A DNA stretch of 64,000 nt from Ruficoccus sp. ZRK36 (GCF_019603315.1 NZ_CP080649.1:1994176-2058175), one strand, 5' to 3'. Shown: positions 7,892 through 16,958, counted from the stretch's first letter. Notes: generated by a model from the sequence alone, not told the origin. Translations and numbers: made by a program.

Positions 7892-8920
7892 TTAGCTGCG
7901 CTTTCTTGCAGCCTTCCGGGCCGTTTTCTTCGCCACCTTGCGAGCCGTTGACTTCTTGGCGGCCTTCTTCGTAGCTTTACGGGCCGTCTTGCGAGCCGGG
8001 CGCTTCTTTTTCGCGCCGTGGCGTCCGGGGAATGTCAGCTCCGCTACGCCGGACTTATCGAGCTCGCCCAGGCCCTCGGCCGTCATCTTGTCGTACTGCT
8101 CTTTGGTCGCAGTAGCGACAGGGAGCTTCAGGCGGCTCTTGCGGGCCAGCTTGAGTGCGATGCCGGAATCCTTGGCCGCGTGAGAGGCCGAGAAAAAGCA
8201 GTCGTGGTCGCGCTTGATCATGTCCTCGGAGTCCGTTTCCAGCACGCGGCTGTTGGCCCCTGTCTGCGAGAAGACCCGGCAGAGCAGGTCGAGGTCAATG
8301 CCGAGCGCTTTACCCAGGCCGAGTCCTTCGGCGAGGCCCGCGGTGTTGATATTCATGACCATGTTGACCAGTGCCTTGACCTCGGCAGCCTTGCCCGCCT
8401 TGCCGACGTAGATCAGGTCCTTGCTCAAGTCGCTGAGCACGGGCTCGACCTTCTTAAAGGTCTTTTCTTCGCCACCGATCATGAGATAGAGGGTGCCTTC
8501 GCGGGCCTGCGTAATGGACGAGGCCATACAGCCCTCCAGTGTCTGGGCGCGGCGGCGACGTGCGAGCTTTTGGATGTCGCGGTGAAGCTCCGGGGTGACA
8601 GTGGCGCAGTTGATGAAAACCTTACCGGCGGATTTCTCCAGCAGGTTGTCGCGCTTAGCCGTGAAGATACGCTTCATGGCTGTGTCGTTCGTGACGACGG
8701 TCAACACGATATCCGAGGCGGCGGTGACTTCGCTCAGCTTGGCCGGAGCGGCACAGCCCAGTTCTTCAGCGAGTGATTCGGCCGAGGGGCGGTGGACATC
8801 GTACACGGCGCTCACGGGGTAACCACAGTCCGCCAGGCGACGCGCCATATTCGCGCCCATACGGCCCACGCCGACAACGCCGACAGCGGGTTTGGTTTTA
8901 CGGGATTTTTTCTTAGGCAT
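7892..8920 (-). CDS. NAD(P)-dependent beta-hydroxyacid dehydrogenase with Lys/Ala-rich tail
   Basis: A 342-residue member of the 3-hydroxyisobutyrate/6-phosphogluconate dehydrogenase superfamily. The Rossmann motif GVVGVGRMGANMARRL is near the N-terminus, VFINCATVTPELHRDI follows, and the catalytic lysine lies in EVKALVNMVMNINTAGLAEGLGL. About the last 45 residues are unlike the enzyme family: repeated KKRPARKTARKATKK and KKTARKAARKRS units, like the C-terminal tail of histone H1 or bacterial Hc1/AlgP proteins. The N-terminus (PKKKSRKTK) is basic too. The ATG at 8920 is preferred over a TTG three codons upstream. The enzyme is isolated between its terminator and a 91-bp gap. The tail suggests nucleic-acid or polyanion binding (inference). 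Confidence 0.85.
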   Translation of the reverse strand: MPKKKSRKTKPAVGVVGVGRMGANMARRLADCGYPVSAVYDVHRPSAESLAEELGCAAPAKLSEVTAASDIVLTVVTNDTAMKRIFTAKRDNLLEKSAGKVFINCATVTPELHRDIQKLARRRRAQTLEGCMASSITQAREGTLYLMIGGEEKTFKKVEPVLSDLSKDLIYVGKAGKAAEVKALVNMVMNINTAGLAEGLGLGKALGIDLDLLCRVFSQTGANSRVLETDSEDMIKRDHDCFFSASHAAKDSGIALKLARKSRLKLPVATATKEQYDKMTAEGLGELDKSGVAELTFPGRHGAKKKRPARKTARKATKKAAKKSTARKVAKKTARKAARKRS

Positions 8921-9011
8921 AATCAGCAATACAGGGCAAACGCTGAGACCGCAAGCAGGCGGCGCACAAAAGCGTCCTGTATGGGGGAAAGGGGATGTGA
9001 AAGTCTCTCGC

Positions 9012-9836
9012 CTAGGCGAGGCAGGGGTTGTGCTCGCGCTCCTCGGCGACGGTTGTCATCGGGCCGTGGCCCGGGCAGAGGATGGACTCCGGGGGGAGGG
9101 TCAATATCTTCTCGCGATTGTTGCGCAGAGCTTGCTCCCAGGCACTGGGTGCGCCACCCATCGACCCGGCAAAAAGCGAGTCCCCCACAACGGCTACGGT
9201 GCTCTTGAGCCCCTGGACAACGAAGGTCATGCCGCCTGCGGAGTGCCCGGCTGTGTCCAGGGAGAGGACACCGAGGGATCCGAGTGTAAAGCTGGCGCCC
9301 GCATCGATGGCGGCTGCACCGTCGATGGGCTCGTGGCAGGAGATGTAGGTCGGAGGGTTGCCGGTCTCTTTCTGCAGGCGTGGCAGATCCTTGATGTGGT
9401 CGCCGTGTGAGTGGGTCAGCAGGATGAGCCGGACGTTCAGCTCGTGCTGCCTGATGGCCTCGAGTATGGGGGTCGCATCGGCCCCGCTGTCAAAGGCGAT
9501 GGCGTCGCGGGTCTGAGGGTCGTAAATAATATAGGCATTAACGGTCATGCCTTCGTAGCCCTCGGGGTAGGGGGTTGTAATGGCCAGGAGGCCTTCCGTC
9601 TGGACTTCGGCAGGCTGGTACTTACCGGCACCCAGATCGACGAGGGCATCCGCATTCAGGTTCAGGTGGGGGGCAAGAGCCCGGAGGGCGGCCTCGTCTG
9701 TTTCTCCATTTTTGACTTCGGTCAGACGCTCCTTGCTCAAACCGGATTTTTCGCTTAGCTGTTCGTCTGTCAGGCCAAGACCGCTTTGTGCCTTGGCGAC
9801 GACGTCTTCAGCGTTGTCTTCGAGGTGTAAGACCAT
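9012..9836 (-). CDS. HTH domain fused to metallo-beta-lactamase-fold hydrolase
   Basis: A 274-residue two-part protein. Residues ~15-68 (LGLTDEQLSEKSGLSKERLTEV and the following helices) read as an XRE-like helix-turn-helix or a relative that has kept the fold. From residue ~80 onward it is a glyoxalase II-like metallo-hydrolase: THSHGDHIKDL supplies the HxHxDH metal site, DTAGHSAGGM the next histidine, VVGDSLFAGSMGG the aspartate and CPGHGPMTTV the last histidine. No signal peptide, so cytoplasmic. It starts 30 bp from the divergent lipoprotein gene. The reaction is unknown; thioester or related hydrolysis is typical of the family. The N-terminal domain could regulate DNA or simply be structural. 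Confidence 0.8.
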   Translation of the reverse strand: MVLHLEDNAEDVVAKAQSGLGLTDEQLSEKSGLSKERLTEVKNGETDEAALRALAPHLNLNADALVDLGAGKYQPAEVQTEGLLAITTPYPEGYEGMTVNAYIIYDPQTRDAIAFDSGADATPILEAIRQHELNVRLILLTHSHGDHIKDLPRLQKETGNPPTYISCHEPIDGAAAIDAGASFTLGSLGVLSLDTAGHSAGGMTFVVQGLKSTVAVVGDSLFAGSMGGAPSAWEQALRNNREKILTLPPESILCPGHGPMTTVAEEREHNPCLA

Positions 9837-9866
9837 GTCTGCGCATACTGCTAATTTCCTACTAAA

Positions 9867-10781
9867 ATGACAAGAGCAATTCCGATACTATCTGGTATAC
9901 TGGCGATGCTGGTGGCGGGCTGTGCCAGCTCAGAGGTACCCTACACGCGTGTGTCTGTCCCGATCACTGCCCCGCGTAAGATCGAGCCCGCCGCGAGCTT
10001 CCATTCCCACCTCATTGATGAAAGCTCGGGCATTGCCAAAAGTACCCGCTACGAGGGTGTGTATTGGACTCACAATGACAGCGGTGACCGCGCCCGGATA
10101 TTTCCGGTGACCCTGCAGGGGGAGACCGTCGCCATGGGAGACGGGCTGGGCATACCCGTGAAGCTTGCGCAGAGTCGGGACTGGGAGGACATCGCCTCGG
10201 ACCACAAGGGGAACCTGCTGATCGGCGACTTTGGTAACAACGCCAACATGCGTGAAGACCTCTGTGTGTATATCGTGCCTGAGCCCAACCCCATCGATGC
10301 GAACCAGGCCATCGTCAAGCGCGCGATCCCGTTTTACTTCCCTGAACAAAAATCCTTTCCTCCCGCCGAGGCGAACTTCGATGTAGAGGCGATCTTTGTC
10401 GCCAATGATACCTGGTATGTGCTGACCAAGCACCGTGCCGACGCCGATACCTGCCTCTATCGTTTCGACTCCTACCGCGAGGATAAGCCCAACGCGCTGA
10501 CACTCGTGTGCCGCTTCGGGGCGCGCGGGATGGTGACCGCTGCCGATGCCTTGCCCGACGGCAGCCGCGTGGCCGTGCTCTCCTATGACAACGTATGGGT
10601 CTTTGAGCCACCCGAGGGAGACATCGACCGCCTGCCGGAGGGCAAGGTCTACTGGCGTCCCTACCGCCTCGGGCAGTGCGAGGCCATCTGCTTTATCGAT
10701 CGTGACACGCTGCTGGTCACCAACGAGCAGGGAAAACTCTTCGTCATCCCCATCACGGATCTGATCGAGGTCCAGCAATAG
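9867..10781 (+). CDS. Lipoprotein, predicted beta-propeller, unknown function
   Basis: A 304-residue protein with a type II signal peptide and lipobox LVAGC, so it is probably anchored in an envelope membrane. The mature part has repeated short beta-strand motifs (GVYWTHNDSGD, DWEDIASDHKGNLLIGDFGNNANM, AIFVANDTWYVLTKH, CEAICFIDRDTLLVTNEQG) that read like blades of a propeller related to phytase-like or esterase-like proteins. I recognise no catalytic residues. It is divergent from the HTH-hydrolase gene with only 30 bp between the start codons, so the promoters must overlap. Confidence 0.7.
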   Translation: MTRAIPILSGILAMLVAGCASSEVPYTRVSVPITAPRKIEPAASFHSHLIDESSGIAKSTRYEGVYWTHNDSGDRARIFPVTLQGETVAMGDGLGIPVKLAQSRDWEDIASDHKGNLLIGDFGNNANMREDLCVYIVPEPNPIDANQAIVKRAIPFYFPEQKSFPPAEANFDVEAIFVANDTWYVLTKHRADADTCLYRFDSYREDKPNALTLVCRFGARGMVTAADALPDGSRVAVLSYDNVWVFEPPEGDIDRLPEGKVYWRPYRLGQCEAICFIDRDTLLVTNEQGKLFVIPITDLIEVQQ

Positions 10782-10844
10782 AACGGCCGCTGTTTTCACA
10801 GCAGCATTCCGTTTGCTCTCCAGTGCGCGAGATTCGCGCCCGCT

Positions 10845-12980
10845 CTACTTCTGGGCCGGAGGGGTCGGGCTGATCGTCACTGCGATGCAGGCCTTTTTAA
10901 CCGGTGATGTCAGGTAGATGCCCAGACGGTGGGCGACGGGCTTCTCGGGTTTGAAGAATCCCAGCACCGGGCTCTCGGCGATAGCGAAGGGCTCGCCGCC
11001 GGTGTCGATGGTCGCATAGAGGGACACGCCTTTGTGCGTGACCTTGACCGTCGAATCGTCGAGGACTTCAAAGCTGCCACGCGAGACCAGAGCGGTCGAA
11101 AAGGCTTCCGGCTGGCTGTTGAGAACACAGTCGGTGACGACGATTGAGCCGGGGTTGTTTTTTCCGGGGCGCTCATAGCGAAGGGTGCGTACCAGCTGCT
11201 CAAGGCCAGGTGAACGATAGCCCTGGGTCATGTCGATCGTGATGGTGTCGGTCTGATCACCGGCGGTCGCGCTGATGACTTCACCGTAGGAGTCTTTACC
11301 GAGCTTCTGCATGCGCCCGGCGACGAGCGGGACCGGGTGCCCGAATGAATTGTTCAGGCTCACGTCATAGCGATGCTTGCTGAAGGACTTGGCGGAGTAG
11401 CGCTCCATGCCGGGGTCGAGCAGGACGGGCTCGCCCTCGTACTCGACGACATAGCTGCCGATATCATTGTGGTTGTGGTGCTCACCGTTATTGCTGATGC
11501 GGATGGCGACGCTCATGCCTTTATCGGCATCGGGGCCGGGGCGGCAGATGTACTGCTCGCTGTTGGGGAACCAGCTCCGAAGCGCCGGATCGTCCATGCT
11601 CAGGTCTGCGGCGTTGAAGTTTTTAACCTGCGGAGCGTCCTCACCAAAGGACCGGATGATGAGCGAGTAAAGATGCGGCCCGAGCGAGTGGCGCGCTCCG
11701 CGGTTGATCACGCCAAACTCGCTGCGGTCGGCGCCGGGGAGCCCGTAGCGGACAGCCGAAAACCGAACCAGACGCATGTCCGGTGAGCCGGTCGCTGACT
11801 GGTCTCCGAACGCCCCATAGACGCCGTCGGAGAGCTCGAGGGTGACGGGTGACTGGCTGATGCGAAACACCTGCTCGTTATCCAGCAGGTCGATCGCGCC
11901 CTGCGTGGATTTGCGGATCTCCTCGCTGGCGTAGAGGAAATGCCCGTAGCCGTAGGTCCAGTAGCCAAGACCTTCCTCGCTGATGCCCTCCGTGCTGAAA
12001 CTGTCGATATAGCGCCCGAGTATGACCTCGGCGATGGCGATGAACTCAGCCCGCAGTTTGGGGTCCGTCTCCAGCGTCAGCGCTGCCCCGGTGATCGAGC
12101 CGCCGCAGACGGCGGTCCAGTTGTTCGGACTGACCATCCACCAGAACGGCTTACCGGTGCGGACGGCCTTCAGGTAGGGGCCGAGCACACGGTGCTCGAT
12201 CTCGGATTTCACGCGGGCGTGCAGAGCGGGGTCCAGGACATCGGCGAGCCAGTAGTCTATCGTGGCCAGTGTCCACGCGAGCTGCGAGGAGGGCAGGTCG
12301 ATGGTGATTTCCTTCCCCTCGAAGACGTTCAGGCTTTTGTTATGGGAGGGGATGCTCCAGGCCCCCTGATCGAGGATGGCGGTCAGTGTCGCCTCCAAGG
12401 CGGGCAGAAAGCGTCCCTTGTACTCCAGGGCTTCGCCCAGGGCCAGGTCGCGCAGCCGCTCGTAGCGGGAGTTTGCCGCCTCCTGGTAGGGGAGCCGGCT
12501 CCCGGTCTTTTCATAGGATTGCCAAAGCTCTTTCGTGATCGGGACGATCGGATCGTTAAGCGCCTTCTCGGCGCACTTCATCAAAAAGTCAGCCTCCGGC
12601 TGAGCAGCAAGGGCGTCCCAGACTTCACGATTGCTGGCGGGGGCTCCGACTCCTACCGGCTCGGTCGTCAGGGTGGCAGCGATCTTGTCGATCTGCTCCG
12701 CAGTGGGTACGGGTGGCGGCGGGAGCTTTTCACGCCCGGCATAGATATTGTTTAGCTCTTCGTCTCCCAGCGCGGGGAGCGGGTCGGGCGCGTCAAAGGT
12801 CGCGATGGTCGCCTCTGTCGGTGCGAGCGGTGCGGCGACAGAGGCCTTGGGGGTGGTCGGTGCTTCAGGGGCTGTTTTTGCCTGCTCCTGACACCCGGTG
12901 CTAAACAGGCTAAGCGCAGCCAGTGACAGGGCTGGAAGGGTGGTCAGGAGGGGTTTTTTGAGGGAAATGGGTGTAAGCAT
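10845..12980 (-). CDS. Heparinase II/III-like polysaccharide lyase, lipoprotein
   Basis: A 711-residue protein starting MLTPISLKKP with lipobox FSTGC, so probably surface- or periplasm-anchored. The N-terminal half is an alpha/alpha toroid of the alginate-lyase/heparinase type (NNWTAVCGGSITGAAL, EGISEEGLGYWTYGYGHFLYASEE). The C-terminal beta-sheet domain has the family core EHHNHNDIGSYVVEYEGEPV followed by LDPGMERYSAK. It would cleave uronic-acid-containing polysaccharide by beta-elimination; the exact substrate is unknown. The gene begins 9 bp after a sulfatase stop codon, so the two form an operon that would desulfate and then depolymerise a sulfated glycan. Confidence 0.85.
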   Translation of the reverse strand: MLTPISLKKPLLTTLPALSLAALSLFSTGCQEQAKTAPEAPTTPKASVAAPLAPTEATIATFDAPDPLPALGDEELNNIYAGREKLPPPPVPTAEQIDKIAATLTTEPVGVGAPASNREVWDALAAQPEADFLMKCAEKALNDPIVPITKELWQSYEKTGSRLPYQEAANSRYERLRDLALGEALEYKGRFLPALEATLTAILDQGAWSIPSHNKSLNVFEGKEITIDLPSSQLAWTLATIDYWLADVLDPALHARVKSEIEHRVLGPYLKAVRTGKPFWWMVSPNNWTAVCGGSITGAALTLETDPKLRAEFIAIAEVILGRYIDSFSTEGISEEGLGYWTYGYGHFLYASEEIRKSTQGAIDLLDNEQVFRISQSPVTLELSDGVYGAFGDQSATGSPDMRLVRFSAVRYGLPGADRSEFGVINRGARHSLGPHLYSLIIRSFGEDAPQVKNFNAADLSMDDPALRSWFPNSEQYICRPGPDADKGMSVAIRISNNGEHHNHNDIGSYVVEYEGEPVLLDPGMERYSAKSFSKHRYDVSLNNSFGHPVPLVAGRMQKLGKDSYGEVISATAGDQTDTITIDMTQGYRSPGLEQLVRTLRYERPGKNNPGSIVVTDCVLNSQPEAFSTALVSRGSFEVLDDSTVKVTHKGVSLYATIDTGGEPFAIAESPVLGFFKPEKPVAHRLGIYLTSPVKKACIAVTISPTPPAQK

Positions 12981-12988
12981 GTTAATGA

Positions 12989-14449
12989 TTATTTGCTGTC
13001 CGGGAGGGGCCATTCGGCGTTGAGCTGGGCAAGCAGCTTGGCCTGAACGTCTGCGTAGGCCGGGTCGTTGGCGAGGTTCTTGGTTTCCGGTTGGGGCAGG
13101 GAGTAGTCGTAGAGTTCCAGGGCGAGGACCTTGCCGGTCTTGGCGTCCCACCAGCGGTTGAGGCGGTAGTCTCCACTGCGGACGCTGCGCCCCTCGATAC
13201 TGCCATCCCAGTTCATGGCGGCGTTTTTGCCGCCCTTACCGCGAAGCGTCTCGGTATAGGCGACGTCCTTGCCCTGGGCATTCGGGTCGAGCATCTGCGG
13301 CATCAGGCTCTTACCGGCCAATCCCGGCGGGTGGGGAAGCTCCAGGAAGTCGAGCACCGTCGGGTACAGGTCGATGAGCTCAACGGCCTGGTCGATGCGC
13401 AGGGGCTGGGCCTTGTTACCGGGGACGTGGATGATCAGCGGCACGCCGCAAGTGGCCTCGAAGAGCGCGGATTTGTCCCAGCGGCCATTGTCGCCCACAT
13501 GGAATCCATGGTCGGCGGTGAAGATAACGAGCGTCTCGTCCTGCAGGTCGAGCTCCTTGATGGCGTCCATGATCTGGCCGACCAGGTCGTCAACGAAGCT
13601 GGCCGAGGCGTAGTGGCCGATCATTTGCTCGTACTCGACATCGTAGCGCGGGTCTCCGGGCTGGAGGGCGGCCTTACGGCTCCCGCGCACGGCGAGGGAA
13701 GGCGCCCCTTCGGGGATGCCGCCCGGCTCGGGGAAGGGAAGTGTCTCGTCCGCGTACAGGTCAAAGAACTTCTTCGGCGCGGCAAAGGGCCGGTGGGGGC
13801 GCTGGTAGCCGACATAGAGGAAAAAGGGTTCGTCCTTTAGCTCGCGCATGATCTCGATGGCCTTCTGCGTCACCCGGCCGTCCGGATAGGCGGAGTCCGG
13901 CGCGTCCGCGGATTCAGTGAGCGGCCCCATTTTGATCCAGCCACCTTTCCAGCCGTTGTTGCGGTCGAAGTTGTCCTGGAAAATCTTCTGGTTTTCGGGC
14001 AGGGCGTATTGATCCGCACCGCCGGCTTCGCCCAAGTCGCGGCGTGACCACGAGGCCGGGTCGGGCGGACCGTAGGTCTTGCCCAGTCCGATGGAGGTGT
14101 AGCCAAACTTTTGCAGGTACTGGGGCAGCGTCTGCACATCGGGCAGGAAGTTACGGAAGCGCGACTTGCGGTAGTTGTTGTCGCGGGTGCCGACAGCGTC
14201 GGGGCGCATACCGGTCATGATGCTGGCCCGTGAGGGTGTGCAGATTGTGGCCTGGACGTAGGCATGCTCGAAGAGGCTGCCCTCGTCGGCCAGTTGATCC
14301 AGATTGGGGGAAATGACCGGGCCGCCGTAGCACTCGAGGCGGGTGCTCAAGTCATCGGCGAGGATAAAGACGACGTTCTTGGCGCTGGCTGCCTGGGTGG
14401 TGAAGGCAAGGGCAAAGCCCATAGAGATAGTACGCAGGATTTGCTTCAT
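12989..14449 (-). CDS. Sulfatase, iduronate-2-sulfatase-like
   Basis: A 486-residue secreted arylsulfatase-superfamily enzyme with an N-terminal signal peptide ending near ASA. Metal residues are in VVFILADDLS. The formylglycine precursor motif is CTPSR at 70-74. FTADHGFHVGDNGRWDKSALFEATCGVPL supplies further conserved metal and sulfate-site residues. Overall order resembles family S1 iduronate-2-sulfatase-like enzymes, so it probably removes sulfate from glycosaminoglycan-like or algal polysaccharide. It is the first gene of an operon with the heparinase-like lyase. A MITE and a candidate LacI operator lie upstream. No formylglycine-generating enzyme is in the window. Confidence 0.88.
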   Translation of the reverse strand: MKQILRTISMGFALAFTTQAASAKNVVFILADDLSTRLECYGGPVISPNLDQLADEGSLFEHAYVQATICTPSRASIMTGMRPDAVGTRDNNYRKSRFRNFLPDVQTLPQYLQKFGYTSIGLGKTYGPPDPASWSRRDLGEAGGADQYALPENQKIFQDNFDRNNGWKGGWIKMGPLTESADAPDSAYPDGRVTQKAIEIMRELKDEPFFLYVGYQRPHRPFAAPKKFFDLYADETLPFPEPGGIPEGAPSLAVRGSRKAALQPGDPRYDVEYEQMIGHYASASFVDDLVGQIMDAIKELDLQDETLVIFTADHGFHVGDNGRWDKSALFEATCGVPLIIHVPGNKAQPLRIDQAVELIDLYPTVLDFLELPHPPGLAGKSLMPQMLDPNAQGKDVAYTETLRGKGGKNAAMNWDGSIEGRSVRSGDYRLNRWWDAKTGKVLALELYDYSLPQPETKNLANDPAYADVQAKLLAQLNAEWPLPDSK

Positions 14450-14488
14450 AAAAAGTCAGGTGGGGTGAGGGGAGGTGAAAGTGCGAGC

Positions 14489-14658
14489 CTAGGGTCTGTT
14501 CAGGTAAACGCTCAAAGCGGCTTAAGCTGGGTCTTTTTGATCTGGAATCGACGTTTTTCGACTCGATGAATCTTGATTCACTTCGTCTCAAAACATCAAT
14601 CCAGCCTCGAAAAATTCCTCAGCTATCCATCTTTTCCGTTTACCTGAACAGACCCTAG
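14489..14658. mobile_element. 170-bp MITE with 22-bp perfect inverted termini
   Basis: The left end (14489-14510) and right end (14637-14658) are perfect inverted copies: CTAG followed by GGTCTGTTCAGGTAAACG. CTAG at each edge may be a target duplication, as in IS5-like elements. The interior is AT-richer than its surroundings and has no ORF of note, so this is a non-autonomous element mobilised in trans. It lies between a sulfatase start (14449) and the candidate LacI operator at 14693-14705. Confidence 0.85.
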
Positions 14659-14692
14659 TGATCCGTGCTACCGGACCTCAATAGAATCTGCG

Positions 14693-14705
14693 ATGCATAC
14701 GTATT
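14693..14705. promoter_or_regulatory. Candidate LacI-family operator upstream of sulfatase-lyase operon
   Basis: TGCATACGTATTA, a near-palindrome centred on CG as is usual for LacI-family operators. A very similar site (TGCATACGTATGTA) lies at 17014-17027 upstream of the second sulfatase. The operator is 81 bp downstream of the lacI-type stop codon and within a possible minus-strand promoter (TTAATA, 16 bp, TCTATT). Confidence 0.5.
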
Positions 14706-14785
14706 AAGTGGTCGGCGAAGATAGATGCCTGAATCTGTGGTCGGAAAGGGGGACAAGCGAGTTGCGTTGAATGAAGGGAAATGCG

Positions 14786-15859
14786 TCAGGCGCGCCCTGT
14801 GCGTTTGGTTTGTTTTCTGACCGTTTGGCCGTCTTTCCAGACGCTCTCAAGCTGGAGCATGCGCCGGACTTCCGGCACCCCGAACTCGCGGCGCCGAATC
14901 GCTCCGACCAGTACATCCACCGCGGCGGCTCCGACCGACTGGGGATGCTCATGGATGCCAGCATAATAACGCTCCTGCTCCAGGCAGGAGAACTGGGCAA
15001 TACCGATGTCGCGAGGGCTGTGGACGCCGATCTCTTTCAGCGTATTTTCGACAAAGGGGGTATAGTCCGAGAGGACGGCCACCGCGTCCGGGCGGTATTG
15101 GAGGTACCAGGCTTGCAGCAGTTCTGCCTCTCGGCTGTATGAGGAGCGTAGGCGCAGGGTGGGGATCAGCTTTTGCAGCCCCGAGCCGAGCACGCTGATT
15201 TCGAATCCCTGTGGCCATAGATGGTGGTTAAACTTGCCGATTTCCTTGGGGCCCAGCGATATGATAGCGGCGACCCGGCGATAGCCCAGCGCGTGGAGAT
15301 TGCGGACGATCTCCGAGGCGTTGTAGTAGTGGTTCGGGCAGACCGAGTGGAAGCGCGGCTCCGTGACCGACCAACCAAAGGTGACGGCGGCGAAGTGCTT
15401 CCACTCGAGCTTGAGTGCCGGGCCGGGATGCAGGAGGGGCGGCAGGATGACGCCCTCGATCCCGCGGTTGTAAAGGATGTCCGATAAGCGGCGCTGGTTG
15501 GGGGCCTGCATATCCACCTCGAAGTTCTCCAGCCGGTAACCGCTTTTGAGTGCCTGCTGCTGGGCCCCCTCCCGATAATGGAGCCAGGCAGAGTCACTAT
15601 AGCTTTTCAGCTTGTAGACCTCAGGGTCATTCAGCCAGGCCAGTGTGCCGTGGTAGCCTTTCTCCTGAAGGTTTTCTCGGTAGGAGGCCAGGGCGGTCAG
15701 CATGGGGTCTTTGAAGTAACCCAAACGCCGTGCCGTCCGCAGGACCTTCTGGCGGGTTTTCTCACTGATGCGGGGGTCGTCGCGCAGGGCCAGGCTGACG
15801 GTGGGCTGACTCAGTCCGGTTGCCTCGGCAAGGTCTTTCTGGGTAACAAGGTCGGCCAT
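14786..15859 (-). CDS. LacI-family transcriptional regulator
   Basis: A 357-residue DNA-binding repressor. The helix-turn-helix and hinge are at the N-terminus: TQKDLAEATGLSQPTVSLALRDD, then PRISEKTRQKVLRTARRLGY. The rest is a periplasmic-binding-protein-like effector domain with landmarks FGWSVTEPRFHSVCPNHY, LGYRRVAAIIS, and DIGIAQFSCLEQERYYAGIHEHPQSVGAAAVDVL. It sits between the sulfatase-lyase operon and a divergent PEP-CTERM gene and second sulfatase. It is the obvious local regulator of polysaccharide use; the inducer would be a glycan fragment (inference). Confidence 0.92.
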   Translation of the reverse strand: MADLVTQKDLAEATGLSQPTVSLALRDDPRISEKTRQKVLRTARRLGYFKDPMLTALASYRENLQEKGYHGTLAWLNDPEVYKLKSYSDSAWLHYREGAQQQALKSGYRLENFEVDMQAPNQRRLSDILYNRGIEGVILPPLLHPGPALKLEWKHFAAVTFGWSVTEPRFHSVCPNHYYNASEIVRNLHALGYRRVAAIISLGPKEIGKFNHHLWPQGFEISVLGSGLQKLIPTLRLRSSYSREAELLQAWYLQYRPDAVAVLSDYTPFVENTLKEIGVHSPRDIGIAQFSCLEQERYYAGIHEHPQSVGAAAVDVLVGAIRRREFGVPEVRRMLQLESVWKDGQTVRKQTKRTGRA

Positions 15860-16047
15860 GCTTACTTGATAGATGAAGGCTGGAATGCGGTGTGGGGACA
15901 GTACAACGAGCCGAGCCTGAACTCAAATGAAATTAATAAGTATAAACAGAGCCCTCCGTGGACACTGGCAGGGGCCCGGTCTAGGTATTAGAGTGTGCTG
16001 GAAACAGTAGCACCCAAACCCTTCAACCCCTCGAAACACGACACCCT

Positions 16048-16899
16048 ATGGACAAAAAAACACTTTTACTCAGCCTCTCAACAATCGCGCTATCGGCCCT
16101 GTGTCAGGCGCAGTGGACGGACCTCGTCTCCGATGACTTCAACAGCTACTCCTTTGGCGATCAGCCGGGTGGTAACTGGTACAACACGAATGCTCCTTCC
16201 AATACCGGGGGCAACGATAACGTGACCAACGAGGAGGGCGGCACCAACCCCTATGGCGTGACGCTTCCGGCCAGTGTCTTTGGCAGCGGAAACGCTCTGT
16301 ACTTTTATGATCTTTCCGATAGCCAGATCGCGCGTGCGGGGATCAACTTTGGGGACAACAGCCAGAGCTACGACATCGTGCGGGCCAGCTTTGATTTCAG
16401 CTTTGCCCAGCTGACCAGCGGCACCTCTAACTTTGGCACGATCTGCTTCACCAGTGCGGATACGGATGCCTTCTCGGGGGGGACGACGCACAGTGTGCAT
16501 ATCAGCCTCTTCAACGACGGTAAACTCGGCTGGACCGGTGGAAACCTCTCGGTTTCAGATCCCACGGGTGCCCATACGATGGACATCGTCGCCAATGGGA
16601 CGGACAGCAACTTCTCCTACACGTCGCTCGCCGGTAGCGGATCGGTGACCCTGTCGGCCTATTCCTTCGACCTGTATGTCGATGGCGTGCTGGTCGCCGC
16701 ATCGGTAGGCTTTACCACGCCGAGTGTTGAGCTCGGGCGCTTTGGGATCGTGACCTTCGGGGGCACGGAGGGCGAGTTCATGATCGATAACTTGGAGACG
16801 TACACCACCACCGTTCCCGAGCCCGCAGAGTCGGCTGCGCTGTTGGCCCTCGTTGTCGGGCTGTCGGCTCTGGTGCTGCGTCGTCGCCGCAAGCTTTAA
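16048..16899 (+). CDS. PEP-CTERM sorting-signal protein
   Basis: A 283-residue secreted protein. It has a signal peptide ending in LCQA, then a mature beta-rich domain of ~220 residues that reads like a LamG/jelly-roll sandwich (DLVSDDFNSYSFGDQPGGNW, FMIDNLETY). The end is a typical PEP-CTERM signal: VPEP, a hydrophobic helix and a basic RRRRK tail. Such signals are cut by exosortase and are common in Verrucomicrobiota surface proteins. Position next to the sulfatase gene and LacI regulator suggests a role at the surface in glycan binding, but this is inference. Confidence 0.85.
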   Translation: MDKKTLLLSLSTIALSALCQAQWTDLVSDDFNSYSFGDQPGGNWYNTNAPSNTGGNDNVTNEEGGTNPYGVTLPASVFGSGNALYFYDLSDSQIARAGINFGDNSQSYDIVRASFDFSFAQLTSGTSNFGTICFTSADTDAFSGGTTHSVHISLFNDGKLGWTGGNLSVSDPTGAHTMDIVANGTDSNFSYTSLAGSGSVTLSAYSFDLYVDGVLVAASVGFTTPSVELGRFGIVTFGGTEGEFMIDNLETYTTTVPEPAESAALLALVVGLSALVLRRRRKL

Positions 16900-16931
16900 T
16901 CCCGGAGAGGGGTCCGGGATGTCCAAAAGGC

Positions 16932-16958
16932 GCCACCGGAACGCATTGTTCCGGTGGC
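16932..16958. terminator. Strong hairpin after PEP-CTERM gene
   Basis: An 11-bp perfect stem GCCACCGGAAC/GTTCCGGTGGC with loop GCATT, 33 bp after the stop codon. There is no T tract, so it may be a processing or stability hairpin rather than an intrinsic terminator. Confidence 0.5.
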
